Source: Coffea arabica (Eukaryota; Streptophyta; Magnoliopsida; Gentianales; Rubiaceae). From it: a stretch of DNA of 64,000 nt. The translations under genes and the position numbers were made by a program. Positions 23,096-35,441 of this stretch are shown here, one piece after another. The first letter of the stretch is position 1, and every line of letters begins with the position of its first letter. The stretch spans positions 20,912,001 through 20,976,000 of the forward strand of contig NC_092312.1 of NCBI RefSeq assembly GCF_036785885.1. The letters run 5' to 3'. The notes beneath the pieces were generated by a model. The model was not told where the DNA came from. It saw only the letters and a program-made list of their open reading frames with translations, and made no database searches.

Positions 23096-25441
23096 TAGAT
23101 AGATATACACCTCAAGTGTGAAAGTTTGCTCCCGAGCATGATCCAAACTTGCTATGATGGTAGACGACCAGGCCAACAGGCTGGTTCACACAACCCGATC
23201 CACCAAATAAAAAAGTAATAATAATAAGAGGAGAAGGAAAATGTTTATGTACACCATCATTATCATCATCGTCATTAACATATTATTATTATTTAGTTTT
23301 AGAGAGACCCCAAACAATGAAACAATTATATTACTGCACCACTATATTTAGAAGAAATAATAAAAGAGCAGCATCGGTCAGACGTAAATCCAAAATTGAA
23401 ATGTGGAAGCCCAAGGCCTACTAAACGCTTTGCAAGTAGGCCCAACGGGCTTCGCCGACGAAGCGTTACGCTTTTCTACAATTATGTAATTAGCCGCGCC
23501 AAACTGTTGCGTAGGCGGAGGCAGATGAAAGTAAATGCCGCAAAAACTTTTTGCCACGTAACCCAACCCATGCTCCCCGCCTCACTCTCTGCTCCCCATT
23601 TTGGAGGTGGGAGTGGAAGCTGGGAAGCAGTAGTAAAATACTCTTCTACTACTAGTCTACTGCCACTCCTCAAAACCCACCCATTTCCCACCGCTCGGCT
23701 CTGTACTCTCTCACTCTATCGAAAGAAGAAAGAAAGGTTCAATCAATCAATTTTCTTCCATTTCTGGCTCCATCCTTTTTTGTGCTAATATTTCTCGATT
23801 TCCCGCTCTATTTCATAATTTGGTCGCTAATTTATCTTACTTGATCGTCGCAATTTTTTTTTAAAATTTTTTTTGGTTTCAACATTCATTTCAGTTTTTT
23901 TTTTTTAGTAAAGATAGTAGAGGATCAAATTCCTCTTTAATTTAACAGTTCAATTTTGATATTGTTTGCTGGAATTGTGATCTGATGATTGTACACTCTC
24001 TGATTTTTCATTCCTGACATTTTTGAGCCCACCAACTCCATTTAGGGCTCTTGCATGTGAGGTTTTTTGGTTTATTTGTTCATTATAGGGGTTTCTAACT
24101 TTTAGCTTTTACCAAAAAAAATTCTGAAATCTGTTTCTTTCTTTCTTTTTCTTTTTTCTTTTCAAAATTGTAGCTTTTGATTTGTTAAATTGGTCGTTTG
24201 ATCATTTTGCATTTTATATTTTTCATGCAAAATGTTTTTGTTTTATTTTTATATTTGTGTTGGAGACTCTCTTTAAGTGAGTCTGCATGCAGATTTTGTC
24301 TTTGCGGACTTGCAGCATCTCGGTAGACCCTTGAGTAAGCTCTAAAAGAAACATTAATTGTTCCGGGTAATTCTTAGCTAAACTTAATTTTAATTTAATT
24401 TCTTTTTTGTCATGTAATGCTGCTGCCTAATCACGGTTTTTCTGATAATACATTCTAAGGTTCGTGCATGTAGGTTCTTTGTCGGTGACTCTTTTGCATG
24501 GCTTCGTAATTTATGGCTTCTAATTATACCATATGATATCTCCTCTTCAAATTTTCCTTTTTTTTAAAAGGAAAAAATAAAAAGAAAAGTTGCTTTTCCT
24601 TATCTGCATGATGTTTAGTTTGGTTTTTCAAAAAATGCACTGACGATTGTAATAGAGTCGGATTTCTGTTGATATTTTTGTTTGTTTTCTTGCTGTCTGA
24701 GGAAGTCATCTAACGTTCGTGCATGCAGGTCTTTTGGGGTGCTTACTGGTAGTGGGCCAGCTACAATGACACTTGAAATTTATTTGTCTTTCGTTTGTAT
24801 TCAAACGTATGTGTGTGGTCTTTTTTTTTTTTTTATATATATATTTCAAATCCTTGTTTCTGAGTTCTGGTTGGTCTTGGAAAAGAATTTTGTTCAATAG
24901 AGGTGTATTATCTTCGTCTGTTATGCCTATATGTTTGTGGATTTAATTGATAATTATCAAGAGCTATAAGAAAGCACATAACTGTTTGTTGATGATGATT
25001 CTGTGAGCTATTTACTTTTCCTTTCAGCTGCAATTGGTGGAATATATTCTCCCATTCTTGATAATTTCGACAAAGTAATCCTTTTTCTCTTGGTTGCAAC
25101 TTACCTTGCAGCAATATTTTGCATGTGTCCATATGCTTACAGAGGATGGTTTGGTTTGAAGTTCTATATAGTATAGAACTCTTATCAGTCCATGTGCTGG
25201 TTCTTACATAATTGTTTGTTCACATCTTACTTGTCACTTTCTCTCTTTTTCTTTAATTTTCAGTTCTCTAGTTTTCTTGCGAGTGGAACATTATACTAAA
25301 GAAAATCTAATACTCAGTAGCCAAATTATGGTCTTTTTGACTGCAGTAACAAGTAACTTAGAATCTCAAGTCAACTGGTTATAATTCATTGCTGCAGGAA
25401 GCCCGTGCATTTAAGACTTTCAGGTTCAAAAGAAGGGAAAG
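23096..25441 (+). promoter_or_regulatory. Promoter and 5' leader of bromodomain gene 1
   Basis: From 23096 to about 23690 is host spacer with GAT/ATT microsatellites and a CT-rich stretch (about 23,690-23,720) that could be the start of transcription. From there to 25441 is a long pyrimidine-rich leader, probably with an intron ending at CTGCAG|GAAGCC near 25397-25399, 43 bp before the ATG. The phrase GTTCGTGCATG(T/C)AGGT recurs near 24,462 and 24,716, and a weaker form lies near 24,050. These could be alternative acceptor sites in the leader. Confidence 0.4.
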
Positions 25442-28400
25442 ATGAAGCGCAAGCGTGGATCCGTTAGACGCAAGCCTAAAAAAACACCAGTGCCAGTTGC
25501 TAATAATGCATCTGCAAATTCTTCTTTTTTGAATGCTCAAGGTTATTCTGGGGATCATGATGGATGTGATGGATTTGATCCTACCATGGAGGGTGAAACA
25601 GCACATGCAAATGCCACTTTAAGTTCTTTCCATCAGGGACTAGATGAACCAGCCTTTCCTGGGGAGACAAATGGTGGCAATTCAATACAGAATGGTAATC
25701 TGCTAAAGAGTGTTGCCAGCTTTGCAGCTAAGCTGTCAAGAACTGTTGGTTCATCAATTGCCGAGCCATCTGATAAAGCACTTCCGTTGCAAGGTGAAAA
25801 GTCACAAGGAAAGAAACCAAGACTATTCCATCAGGATCCTCAGAACAATGAGCAAGAGCTAAATGCTGCCCTTGTGGTATGTTCTGCATAGAGTTTTCTG
25901 TGGTAGCTTCAGCAACAAAATTTGAACGGTTTTTTTGGTGATAGCTTGTAGAAGCTTGAGTTAGTTTTTCATGTTAATTCCCTGGATGGTTTTTATTCAC
26001 TTGCAGGTGATTAAGAAGATTATGAAAACAGATGCAGCTAAGCCATTTAATGCTCCTGTGGACCCTGCAGCCTTGGGAATTCCAGTATGTAGTTGGCAGT
26101 TTTGGTTACAACTGCTTCTCATTCCTTTTTTATTTCCTTTTTTAAAGGATATTTTTCCCCTTCAGCCACTGTTGTGAAGTGTCCTTTTTCCTTTGCTAAT
26201 CTTATCGTCAGTGGTAGTGAGGTTTGTTAAAGGCCTTCCATATGCCTTTTTCTGGAGATTCTTTGCCCACTCCTGCATTTTTTGGGTCTTGGATCTTCGA
26301 CTTGTTGATGTATCAAAACATTTTTCATGGGATGGCCAAACTCTTGTGTTTGTTCTGCCATCGTTCTAGTCTTCCTCTTACATACGAACCCTTTCTCTAG
26401 TATTTTATTGCAATTTTTAGATTTGTTCGACTCCTGCACATTGTAATGGCCTTGCTATTTATGTTCTTTCTTATGATTTAAATAGGTCTTTTGGAAGAAT
26501 TTTTACTCTTTTTAGAAACTCTTAACGTTGACTGACTTCTCAAGTCAAGATTTTTTTTTTCAAATATTCTCTTGATATTAATTGGGCTGGGGTTGTACAC
26601 AGGATTATTTTGATGCTATTGTTTCTCCCATGGACTTTGGTACGATATGCAACAACCTAGAGTTGGGTTTAAAGTACACAGATGCAGCAGATGTCTACAA
26701 GGATGTGCAGTTAATTTGGGATAATTGTTCCAAGTACAATAAGAAAGGTGATTATACCCTGGAGCTCATGAAGCGGGCAAAGAGTAACTTTATAAAGCAC
26801 TGGAATGCAGCTGGTTTATTCAGGCATCCTGAAGAAGCTGATAATGGTACGAGTGTCCCTGGTCTGTTCCTTTCATAGTCATTCTTCTGTTCAGATGTTG
26901 CTCAACGTGATTCGCACCATTGAATTCATTGGTTTAGGCAAAAACCGAATGAGCTTTGCTTATCTTTACTTTCAGTAGTTGGTTTAGAAAGTGGGCCCAC
27001 TTTACCCTTTAATGAGGCTCTGTCATGTCTATATTGTTTACAAGCTCATTTCTATTGGTGGGGATTGGAGATAACATTAGTAGGACCTGTGTGTTTAACT
27101 TCAAAGCATACATATGTAGAAAATCATAAACACTTTCAGTTTGATTGCAACTCATTATAAGATTCAATACTTGTAATTTGCAACACATATTCCTCTCCTT
27201 CATCAAATTGTAATAGATAGATAAGGACGGGAAAGGAAATAGTGGAGGTTAAGTCTAAGAACTAGCTGTTATTACATGTTCTCTAGTACAATTATAGCCA
27301 TTCAATTCCTTGTCTTTCTAATTACTGATTCAATTGTCTTGTTTATCAAGTACATTTAGAAGCAGATCCACAGGATATTAATGGCTGTTTCACAAGGCAC
27401 AACAAAGAAGGGCATATGTTTCCAGCAGGTTCCATGATCAACAACTCCATCCATCATGAAAGACCTGATTTGGTTGGTCTTTACCAGGTGCAGAGACATG
27501 AATGTTCACCTTGCTTCAGCCACATGCACTCCCAGCATATATGCTCCCAGTGCCAGTGTGAGTGCCAATCTTCAGAGTTTCAGTCCTTCCAGCGCCATCG
27601 TAGCAGACGTCGTCCTACTGCAGGTAACCTCTCTACTACCTGTAAAGGAGATGCTTCTCATTGTTGTATGATTTGCCTAAGTTATTAGACTTCTTAACCA
27701 TTGCTGACATTGTGGTCCTTGGTTTCTTGATGTGTACTTTTTAAATGGTTCAACAGCTTATGCCAGAAGTAGTAGTCTTCCTTGTCATATTTGGTGTCTT
27801 CACTGACATATTTTTTCTGTTTATCATTGAAGAAATAGAAGAGTTTTTTTTTTTTTTTAATTCTAGTGTTGCTAGGGAAGTTTCTGAAACCCTTATTGTC
27901 TAGTTGAGCTTTGGACCCAACTTTTTTGTCTAATATGGTAATGAAGCTCTTATCTATCTGGTCAACTCAATTGTCTTCTTGCACATTTGGTTTTCACATC
28001 CTGGTGTATCTTGCACTTTTTTCTGCTCTCTTGTGTTTTGCTCTTGACTGCTTGCTTGAGTTAGAGTCATAAAATTGGTATATGGTGTATCATTTATTCA
28101 TTATCATGTTGAATTTCCCTCCCTCCATCCCAAAAGCAGCAGTAGTCTGGAGAATTACGAAATATTACGTACTTGCTTAATTGGATCTTCTTAGGTTCAC
28201 AGTTTTTATGTTTAAAATCACTTGTGTCATCTTTATGGCTCTACTGGCTTAATACATCCTGATTGCAGCTGCAAATGTTTTTTAGCTTAGCTAGAGCCAT
28301 GGACTAGGAGCTTCATCATGTTGAATTTCCTTCTAGTTGCTAGACATACAAGATTTCTTCTATTGACCTCTTCTGTATTTCAATTTTTGACATTTTTCAC

Positions 28401-31400
28401 ATTGTGAAAGCTGCTCTAATTCGTCATCTATATGTTGTTATCAAGTCCTGAAATTTAATTGGTGATTAGTTGTTACTTCTGCTGCTGTCAGTAAAAGAAG
28501 AGAGCATGCAAACTTTAACAAAGTCTAGTAACGGATGCCATGTAGGTAGGCATATGTGTTCCAGTGGACCAATTAGTGGAGAGCACTACAGCCAGCGGCA
28601 GGATGAGATTAGGCCCTTCCAAAAACTCTCGTGTCAATCCTCACCTAGTTGTGGCACTCAAAGCCATTCCTGTGAGAGACCCTACAAGTATCAATCGAAC
28701 TCTAGCCATCTCCAACCTTCTAGCCTACTGTCTGGCAGAGATACTCAAACTGCAGGTGTGCCTACCATTTACTCTACTCAGAGAAATAAATTCATATGTG
28801 AGAATGCAGTTGTCTATTATAGAATTTTCGTAGGTTCTTTCACAATATTAGTTGTGCAAGCATGTTGGGGACGTTTCACATGCTGCTTTTATTTTCATTG
28901 GAGCAGTTATAAATAACATGATGTTCCTAATTTTGTCACTCTTCTGAGTGAGCATTAATGGAATCTATTGGGAACCAAAGTTTGCAACTTCAATTCTGAA
29001 GAGAACTAAAATAAAGCTGAAGAAAGACTTATGTTTGTTTGAGTTGTTGCATTTTGTGATGCTACTAGGGTTCTATGGAAAAGGAAGGTAAACACAAACA
29101 GCTTTGTGCTACAGTAGGGAAAGCAAATAAGAATGAAGTATGAGAAATTGTTGATAGAAGTAATGGAAAGGTGCTTACAAAATAAATTGTCATCTTTAAT
29201 TTGTGACATGTAAAATTAAACATTTATAAATCTGCAAGTTTTTTGGTATCCTAATGAAATGTGAAACATGAAGTCTTGAAGTGTTGATGAATCATAGTTA
29301 TGTAGACTTCAAGTCTTTTACAAGATCTCATATGTAATGGCAATGATCCAGTATGCTTAATGGTGCTGTTGCTTAAGTACTGATTTTGAATCGTTTCACA
29401 TGAAGGCCATGTGCATTTACCAATTCATGGAGTCTCTTTTTCCTCGACATGCAACATATGTGAGCATGCTTGCAGTTCAGTTCCAATGGGTTATAATTCC
29501 AACCACCACAAGCACTATCAGATGTGCTCCTGTCCCATTCATGAGCATCAATCTTTGCTGAGGTGTTGTGATCAATATCAGCAACATCAGAATTCTTGTC
29601 AGCATTACTCACACTCAAGTCAGATGCGGAATACGGAGCCTGATGTTAGAGATGCTGGAAATGCAGGTATCCACATCTGTTTTCAATAGGATTCATTTCA
29701 TGTGTGTGATCTGGCCCTCTCTTTTCGTGGGTGCAATCTATATAGCTTTCTCGCTTTGGCCACATTCACATTTCTAGTTGAATTCTTCACTGGATCTTAG
29801 TGTCCAAGTACAGGAGTTTGTCATTAATTCTATTTGTTAATCTTGTAATCATCAATTTTGGGCGATCAATCAAATGGAGAAATCAAAGAACCTGTCTTTT
29901 CCCTTGATACTGGCTCCACTTGTCTCAAGCAGTGGTAGTGATCATTCTATTAGGGTTCTTTATTCCATAACTTGTGTTACTAATTAAAGCTACTTAAATC
30001 TTAGCCATCCTGAAGATTTGGGATACATGCTTGTTGGCTCGTCAACCTTGTTGTATCAGATATTCACAATTTTAAGAAAGTTGAATTCTATAGAAATGCT
30101 TATTGCACAAAATTCACATTTATCAATTTGTCGTTTGGTCATTTGCATATGCACTCTGCAGTTGAATCTACTGTCAGACATACCGAAGGCAGACTCAGAT
30201 ATCCAATGGCCCCAGTTACTGATGGTAGCAGCCACCAGCAGCAGTGTCAGATGGGTCCAAGCCAAGTGCCATCATCCCCAACGATGCATAGCAACTCATG
30301 TCAGCCTCAGGGAAAGAGGTATCAGTGCCAGTTAGACTTTGGTCATTCAGAAAGACCCCTGCCAGAAGACAGGCCAAATATTGGTGGAGCAGGTATGCTC
30401 GTTATCATTTTCGGGGTTTGATGCTTAGCCTATTCCTGTTATCAAACCTTCATACTTTATAGTGATATGATGGTATTTTATGTGGATCCACTTTGAGTGC
30501 TGTAGATGTGGAATGCATCTTTGGTCCCATGTATGGAGATCATTCAATTGGTTTATATATGCCCTGTTACTGCATTGGTGTTGTATGTAATCTGTGCAGT
30601 GGCTAACGATTCAGTACCTTGTCATTTTCCTTCTATCTAATTAATATATACTGTTTTCTCTGGTGAAGAACATTCAAATATCCCACCACATGCAGAATCT
30701 ACCATTAGACATGAGACTGACTATTCGGGTAGCCCAGATGATAATGATGATAGCAGCGATGAGCAGGAATTTCAGCTAGGCCCCAATGAGTTACAGTCAC
30801 CCTTATTGGGCCAGTCAGATGAGCCAAAGGAAGATGGCCCCCAATTTCAACCAAGCTCAAGCCAACCAGAACCTCCCATGCCGCAGAGTGGGGCTAATAT
30901 GACAAATGCAGGTGAGCTGTTCACTATGCTACAATCAGGAAAAGTTCTCTTTCGATATTTGTGCCATCAGATGTTTCATTTGCTGTTTTTGTCCATTAGA
31001 CCACGCTGGTTTGGAGAGAAAAACTCGAGGGCGAGGACCCACACGGTGCCTTAAGTTGTTGGCAGAAGGGATGCGGATATCAGTCACCACAAATGAACTG
31101 GGGCAACCCGTTGGCCCTGAGGCTTCAAAATTGGTTAGCTTTCTGGGCACTCTTGCAAGGAATGGAAATTTGGCACCTCTTACATACGTTGACTGGAGGG
31201 CTGTGCCTGAAGAGAGCAAGGAGAATATGTGGGAGGAAGTTCAGGTAACAGGAACTGTTTCTCTCTTCCTTTGCTCTTTCAAAAACATTAACTGTTCTCA
31301 ATCATATGATGCAGAAGAAGTTTGAAATTGACCCAAATAGTAAAAGTTGGGTTATTAAATCCCTTGGCAAAAAGTGGAAAGACTGGAAATCCAAGTTGAA

Positions 31401-32715
31401 GACGGCACATTACATCACTCATGCAACTGATGAGGAGAGGCTAGCTGACCGTGATGAGAGAGTCCTTCCAGAACAATGGGCCTACCTTGTTTCACATTGG
31501 AGTTCCGAGGAAGCAGAGGTATCTAGCTAGCATGATTTCATGTGATTTTTATCTTGTGGAAGTCACCGTGGGCTGTTCTTTTTTCCTTCTCATAACTCAT
31601 CGACTTCACATTGTGGATATCTGAAATTTGTCTCTCATGATAGAAACGGAGTGCTACAAATAGGGCTAATCGTGCACAGCAGAAGTTTGGGCACGTTACA
31701 GGAACCAAGAGCTTTGCACGGATACGTGAAGAGCAGGTAAATACGCTCTCTTTGATACTAAATTGCGGAAAGTTTGGCCCATGGTGTTTCATTGGAGTCA
31801 ATAGGAAATGGTCACAAGAATGATCCTAACGACTGGTGTCTGGAAAAACAGCGTGTTAAGAGATCTGATGGGAAGGCTCCATCTCGGGCAGAGCTATTCA
31901 TCTTGACTCGCACGCGCAAAGATGGAAAGCCTGTAAATGAAGCATCCTCTGCTGTAATTGTATGGCTGAGCACAAGCAATTTAATAGTTTCTTCAAGTTT
32001 TGCCAAGAGTATACAGAAGTATCCCTTTGGATTTGTTTTTAATTGTTCAAGCACTTGATTTTCTTTACAGACCCAGCTTCGTGAAATTGGAAGTCAACGA
32101 CAGAATGCCTTCCAGAACAACAATGCTGGAGGTGACGTCTTCTCTCAGGTTGTGGGTCGAGATAGACATGGTCGTGTGCGTTGTCTTGGATTGGGTCCAT
32201 CTCCTTCTGATTTTGTGGGACAAAAACCTACGCAGGCTGAGGCCATGAAAATGGTGACAGAGGCGAATGATGAGGTACGCCAGATGAAAGAGCGGTTGGT
32301 GGCCATGGAGCAGACTTGTACGCAGATGGCACAACAGATGGCTACTATGATGTCGATGATGTCATCCATGCAGAAAAACTCGACAGCTGACAATGTGCCT
32401 GATGTAGTAAGTTCACAATTCCAGCTCAGTGTTTCAGATTTCTTGTACTCTCATCACAGCAGGAGGTTTAAAGTGGAATGTGTAGGTTCAAACACACCCA
32501 AGAGAAGCTGTAGGTTCAGCATTTTAGCTATTTGCTCTAAGCAGCACAAACATGCATATGGCAGAGAATAGAAACTGGATGGCACTTGGGATGTACTAAT
32601 TTTGATGCTCTTGTCGTGATAGGTTGTTAATGGCTCAGGCAATTCCGAAGGTTCACCAGATCAGCAAGTACAATCCTTGCCATTAAGACGCTCAAGTAGA
32701 AAAGGCAAATTTTAG
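25442..32715 (+). CDS. Bromodomain protein fused to a Transposase_24-like domain
   Basis: Fourteen coding exons give 1,050 residues: 25442..25876, 26007..26084, 26603..26846, 27360..27623, 28492..28755, 29406..29666, 30162..30392, 30669..30911, 31000..31244, 31315..31518, 31644..31736, 31798..31959, 32071..32406 and 32623..32715. Residues 1-145 are basic and disordered (MKRKRGSVRRKPKK). A bromodomain covers about 150-245 (FDAIVSPMDFGTI; IWDNCSKYN with the acetyl-lysine-binding Asn). Exons 4-8 (about 253-673) are Cys/His/Gln/Ser-rich and end acidic. Exons 9-11 (about 674-854) match the plant Ptta/En/Spm transposase domain: VDWRAVPEESKENMW, KKWKDWKSKL, QWAYLVSHW, SATNRANR and GTKSFARI. A coiled coil (VRQMKERLVAMEQTC) precedes a basic RRSSRKGKF tail. 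It is probably a nuclear chromatin-binding protein. The acceptor of exon 12 is the least certain. Exons 1-3 are paralogous to the gene at 35442. Confidence 0.82.
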
Positions 32716-33700
32716 GCGTGCAGCTGCTAAAGGAGCTTTAGTCCCCTCTTCAGGAAATGCAAAATACTATATTATGTCTGTCACACTAATTTAATTAGAT
32801 CCAATCCAGTCTTTTATTGGGGCTTTAAATTATACATATATACTTAGATGGGCTGAAGTTTCTTAAAGAATTTCTTTTTCAGCAAATTTCTCGGTAGCAT
32901 TAAGAGTTTGGTGAATTCTCAGCACCCGTTTGGTTCGGACTCCGGAACAGCAGCAGCAATGAGTATAAAATGATCCTCTAGCTTAGCTCCCATGGTTGAC
33001 ATATGCTGGAGGAGGGCCGATGTGTTGGCAGAGTGTGTATGCCATGCCATGAGGCACAACAATAAAGGGGGAGATGGAGCATGGGTGTCGTCGTGCAAAC
33101 GAGTGGAAGAATTTCTTTCTTCTTTTTTTTGTTGTGGTTTGGTGAGTGATCAAGGCAAAAGTGCCCCCCAATCTATGATTCAAGACTTTTTGGTATAGAT
33201 TCATTATCGTCATTGAAGAAGAGTATCAAACACTAAATTTATCGGAACAACGCTAATAAAATTTTTAAAAAAAATTCCTTGCAGAGCAAAGTTGATTCTG
33301 CTTGCTCTAAGAATGAATGATAGCCCATTAACTAGTTCTAATAGTAATAAATCAATAAACACGAACGTTTTAATTAGTGTAACAGAATTTTGTCAAACTT
33401 TTGTAAAATCTTACGAAAGGACCATCTAAATGCACATTGCACGAAGACAAATTTGTTCCTTTTTGGCTAAAATCTATATATATAACAGAACATGAGAGAT
33501 GAGATGGTTTTAGAGTTAAATTTTTTTGGCACTTTTTAAAAAAAAAAAATTTATTTCTATCCTGATGTACGCAATGATCAATGCCGTAAGTAATTTTAAT
33601 AACTTCTAATATTTCTTTTTTAATAACTTTTTAGTAGTACATTCGGCTATATACTTCAGGAGAAGGAAGTGAAACTTACCTTTCCAGGGCACGAGGCCCA
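32716..33700. other. 3' flank and spacer between bromodomain genes
   Basis: This holds the 3' untranslated region of bromodomain gene 1 and then AT-rich spacer. An 'acccgtttggttcggact' motif near 32,924 resembles the edge of a miniature element, but no partner end was found. No other gene was seen. Confidence 0.4.
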
Positions 33701-35441
33701 TGCCCATCTGTTATAAGCCCACCCTATTCTACGCGCAAAGTGGAGAATAGGGAAAAATAAATAAATAAGGGAAAAAAGCAGGAAATCAAAACCAAAGAAT
33801 TTTTTTTGAAAAAAAAAATCAAAAATTAAGTATTGCATCTTTGGAAGCGCGAGCTCCCGCTCAATCTCTGGTAATCAAGTTTTCAATTCCAAGTCTTAGG
33901 AGCTCCGAAATCGAACCGCAACCCGCTAAAAAGAGGTTCAGTTCGAAGCGCAACGCAAACCCCCAGAAAAGAGGTCCGAAGCGTAACCCAGTTCGTGCTT
34001 TCTCTCTTCCTTTCGTGCTCTAATTTTCTGGTCTTTAAGTTTTTTTTTTTTTTGTTTTTACTGTTGTACCATTGTTATATGACTCAGCTTAGATGAACAG
34101 AATGCTGTTTTTGAAATTCTGCTATTGCTCGATTGGAATTCTTTTGAACAAATTTTTTTGACAGTATTAGTTGTTTAAATTGGAATTGAAGCAAAAGAAC
34201 TCATTTTGTATCTTCAGTAACTGGGAAACCCTTTTTTCCCAGCTTCAGTTGAGGTGTTTAGGGTTTTTCTGTATATTTCCTATTGTCGTGGTGGATTTTT
34301 TCAATTAAACCAACTGGTTGTTGAACTCTTTTTTTTTTTTTTTTTTTCTTGGGTTTTTTTGTGGATGTATTCTGTTGAAACTGCAAATGTAAACAAAATT
34401 TTGCATCTGACTCCTTGATTTATTCGTTGACATACACATTATTACCTTTTAGTGAGTATTTGTATGCATTTTTCCTGGGAAGCCTATCATGGTAAAAACT
34501 TGTAAGCGTCACTGGGTTAATTAGGGAATCAAGGTAGAAGAGTTACTTGTTCATTGGCCACTTGTATAGCAGTAGTGGTTCGTTGTCCTTTTTAATTGGA
34601 ATGTAGCAAATTATGATTGCAAATTGCTGTCTCTATGGGTTAAGACTAGAAAGCTGTGAGTATTGGGAAACTCGTAGGCTTAGGAGCTGTTCTATCTAGT
34701 GTGGTGGAAGGGAAAGCTTTTAGAACTAAAAGGGAGCATGGAGAGTTATTAATGTCTAACTAGAAAAAACCAAGTTAAAGAAAAAGTTGGGTTTTTGAAG
34801 TAAAACTCATTTGATTTTAATAAATTGTGCAAAGATGAGTTTTTTTTTTTTGCTGTTATTTTAATGTGGGAAGTTTGGGGCAGGATCACTTTTGTGATGG
34901 TATGGTGGTTAAGGTTTTAGAAGAGAGTTTGGTTTATGAATCAGATGGACCACCTCTTGGACACATGAACTTGTGGTCCTTTGTACCTTTGGAATTACTT
35001 TCCAAGGACTACATGTCAATGCAGTTGGAATTTACTTGTCATGGACATGCCCCAGGCTCACTGGAATGTTAATCATACTATTCCCTGAGCTGAGGTTGTG
35101 GTAGGGGTTCAGGTTGTGCCAATCACTGTCTTTGTTGGACAGAAGAGTCACATAACATCAGCATCGGTGTTATGTTCTTCTTTCAGCTGGCCATGCTGAT
35201 GCTCTGGAACAATTCAATATGTGGTCTGACAGTTTTGCTTATTCATTTAATGTATTGTTAATATCTAGAGATGTTTGCATTGCTAATACCTGCAGTGATC
35301 ATTGCAGAATGGAATATATCTCCCCTTGTTGTGCACTTTAATTGATGTGGCTCTAAACAAAGTAGATTGTTGCCTAGTGTGTCTGGGACTTTTATTATAA
35401 GCTTGGAAATTCATCAGTCGAAAGTTAGCTAGTTGGGGGGA
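33701..35441 (+). promoter_or_regulatory. Promoter and 5' leader of bromodomain gene 2
   Basis: A GC-richer island at about 33,840-34,020, with CT-rich and AGGT-like sites, looks like a non-coding first exon. It is followed by a long pyrimidine-rich intron with poly-T runs (about 34,040, 34,330 and 34,840). The 68-codon ORF at 34866-35072 has no ATG-initiated family resemblance and is treated as intronic. The coding start is at 35442. Confidence 0.35.

Noticed and set aside
23396-23788. 130-codon plus-strand ORF before bromodomain gene 1
   Set aside because: It overlaps the probable promoter and leader and has no recognisable domain or homologous counterpart at gene 2.
31000-32715. Possibility that the transposase-type exons are a separate inserted transposon
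   Set aside because: They are split by several in-phase GT-AG introns, join exactly in phase to exon 8, and show no transposon termini around them. Kept as the main alternative to test.
34866-35072. 68-codon ORF before bromodomain gene 2
   Set aside because: It sits in the probable 5' leader intron and shows no similarity to the family's N-terminus.
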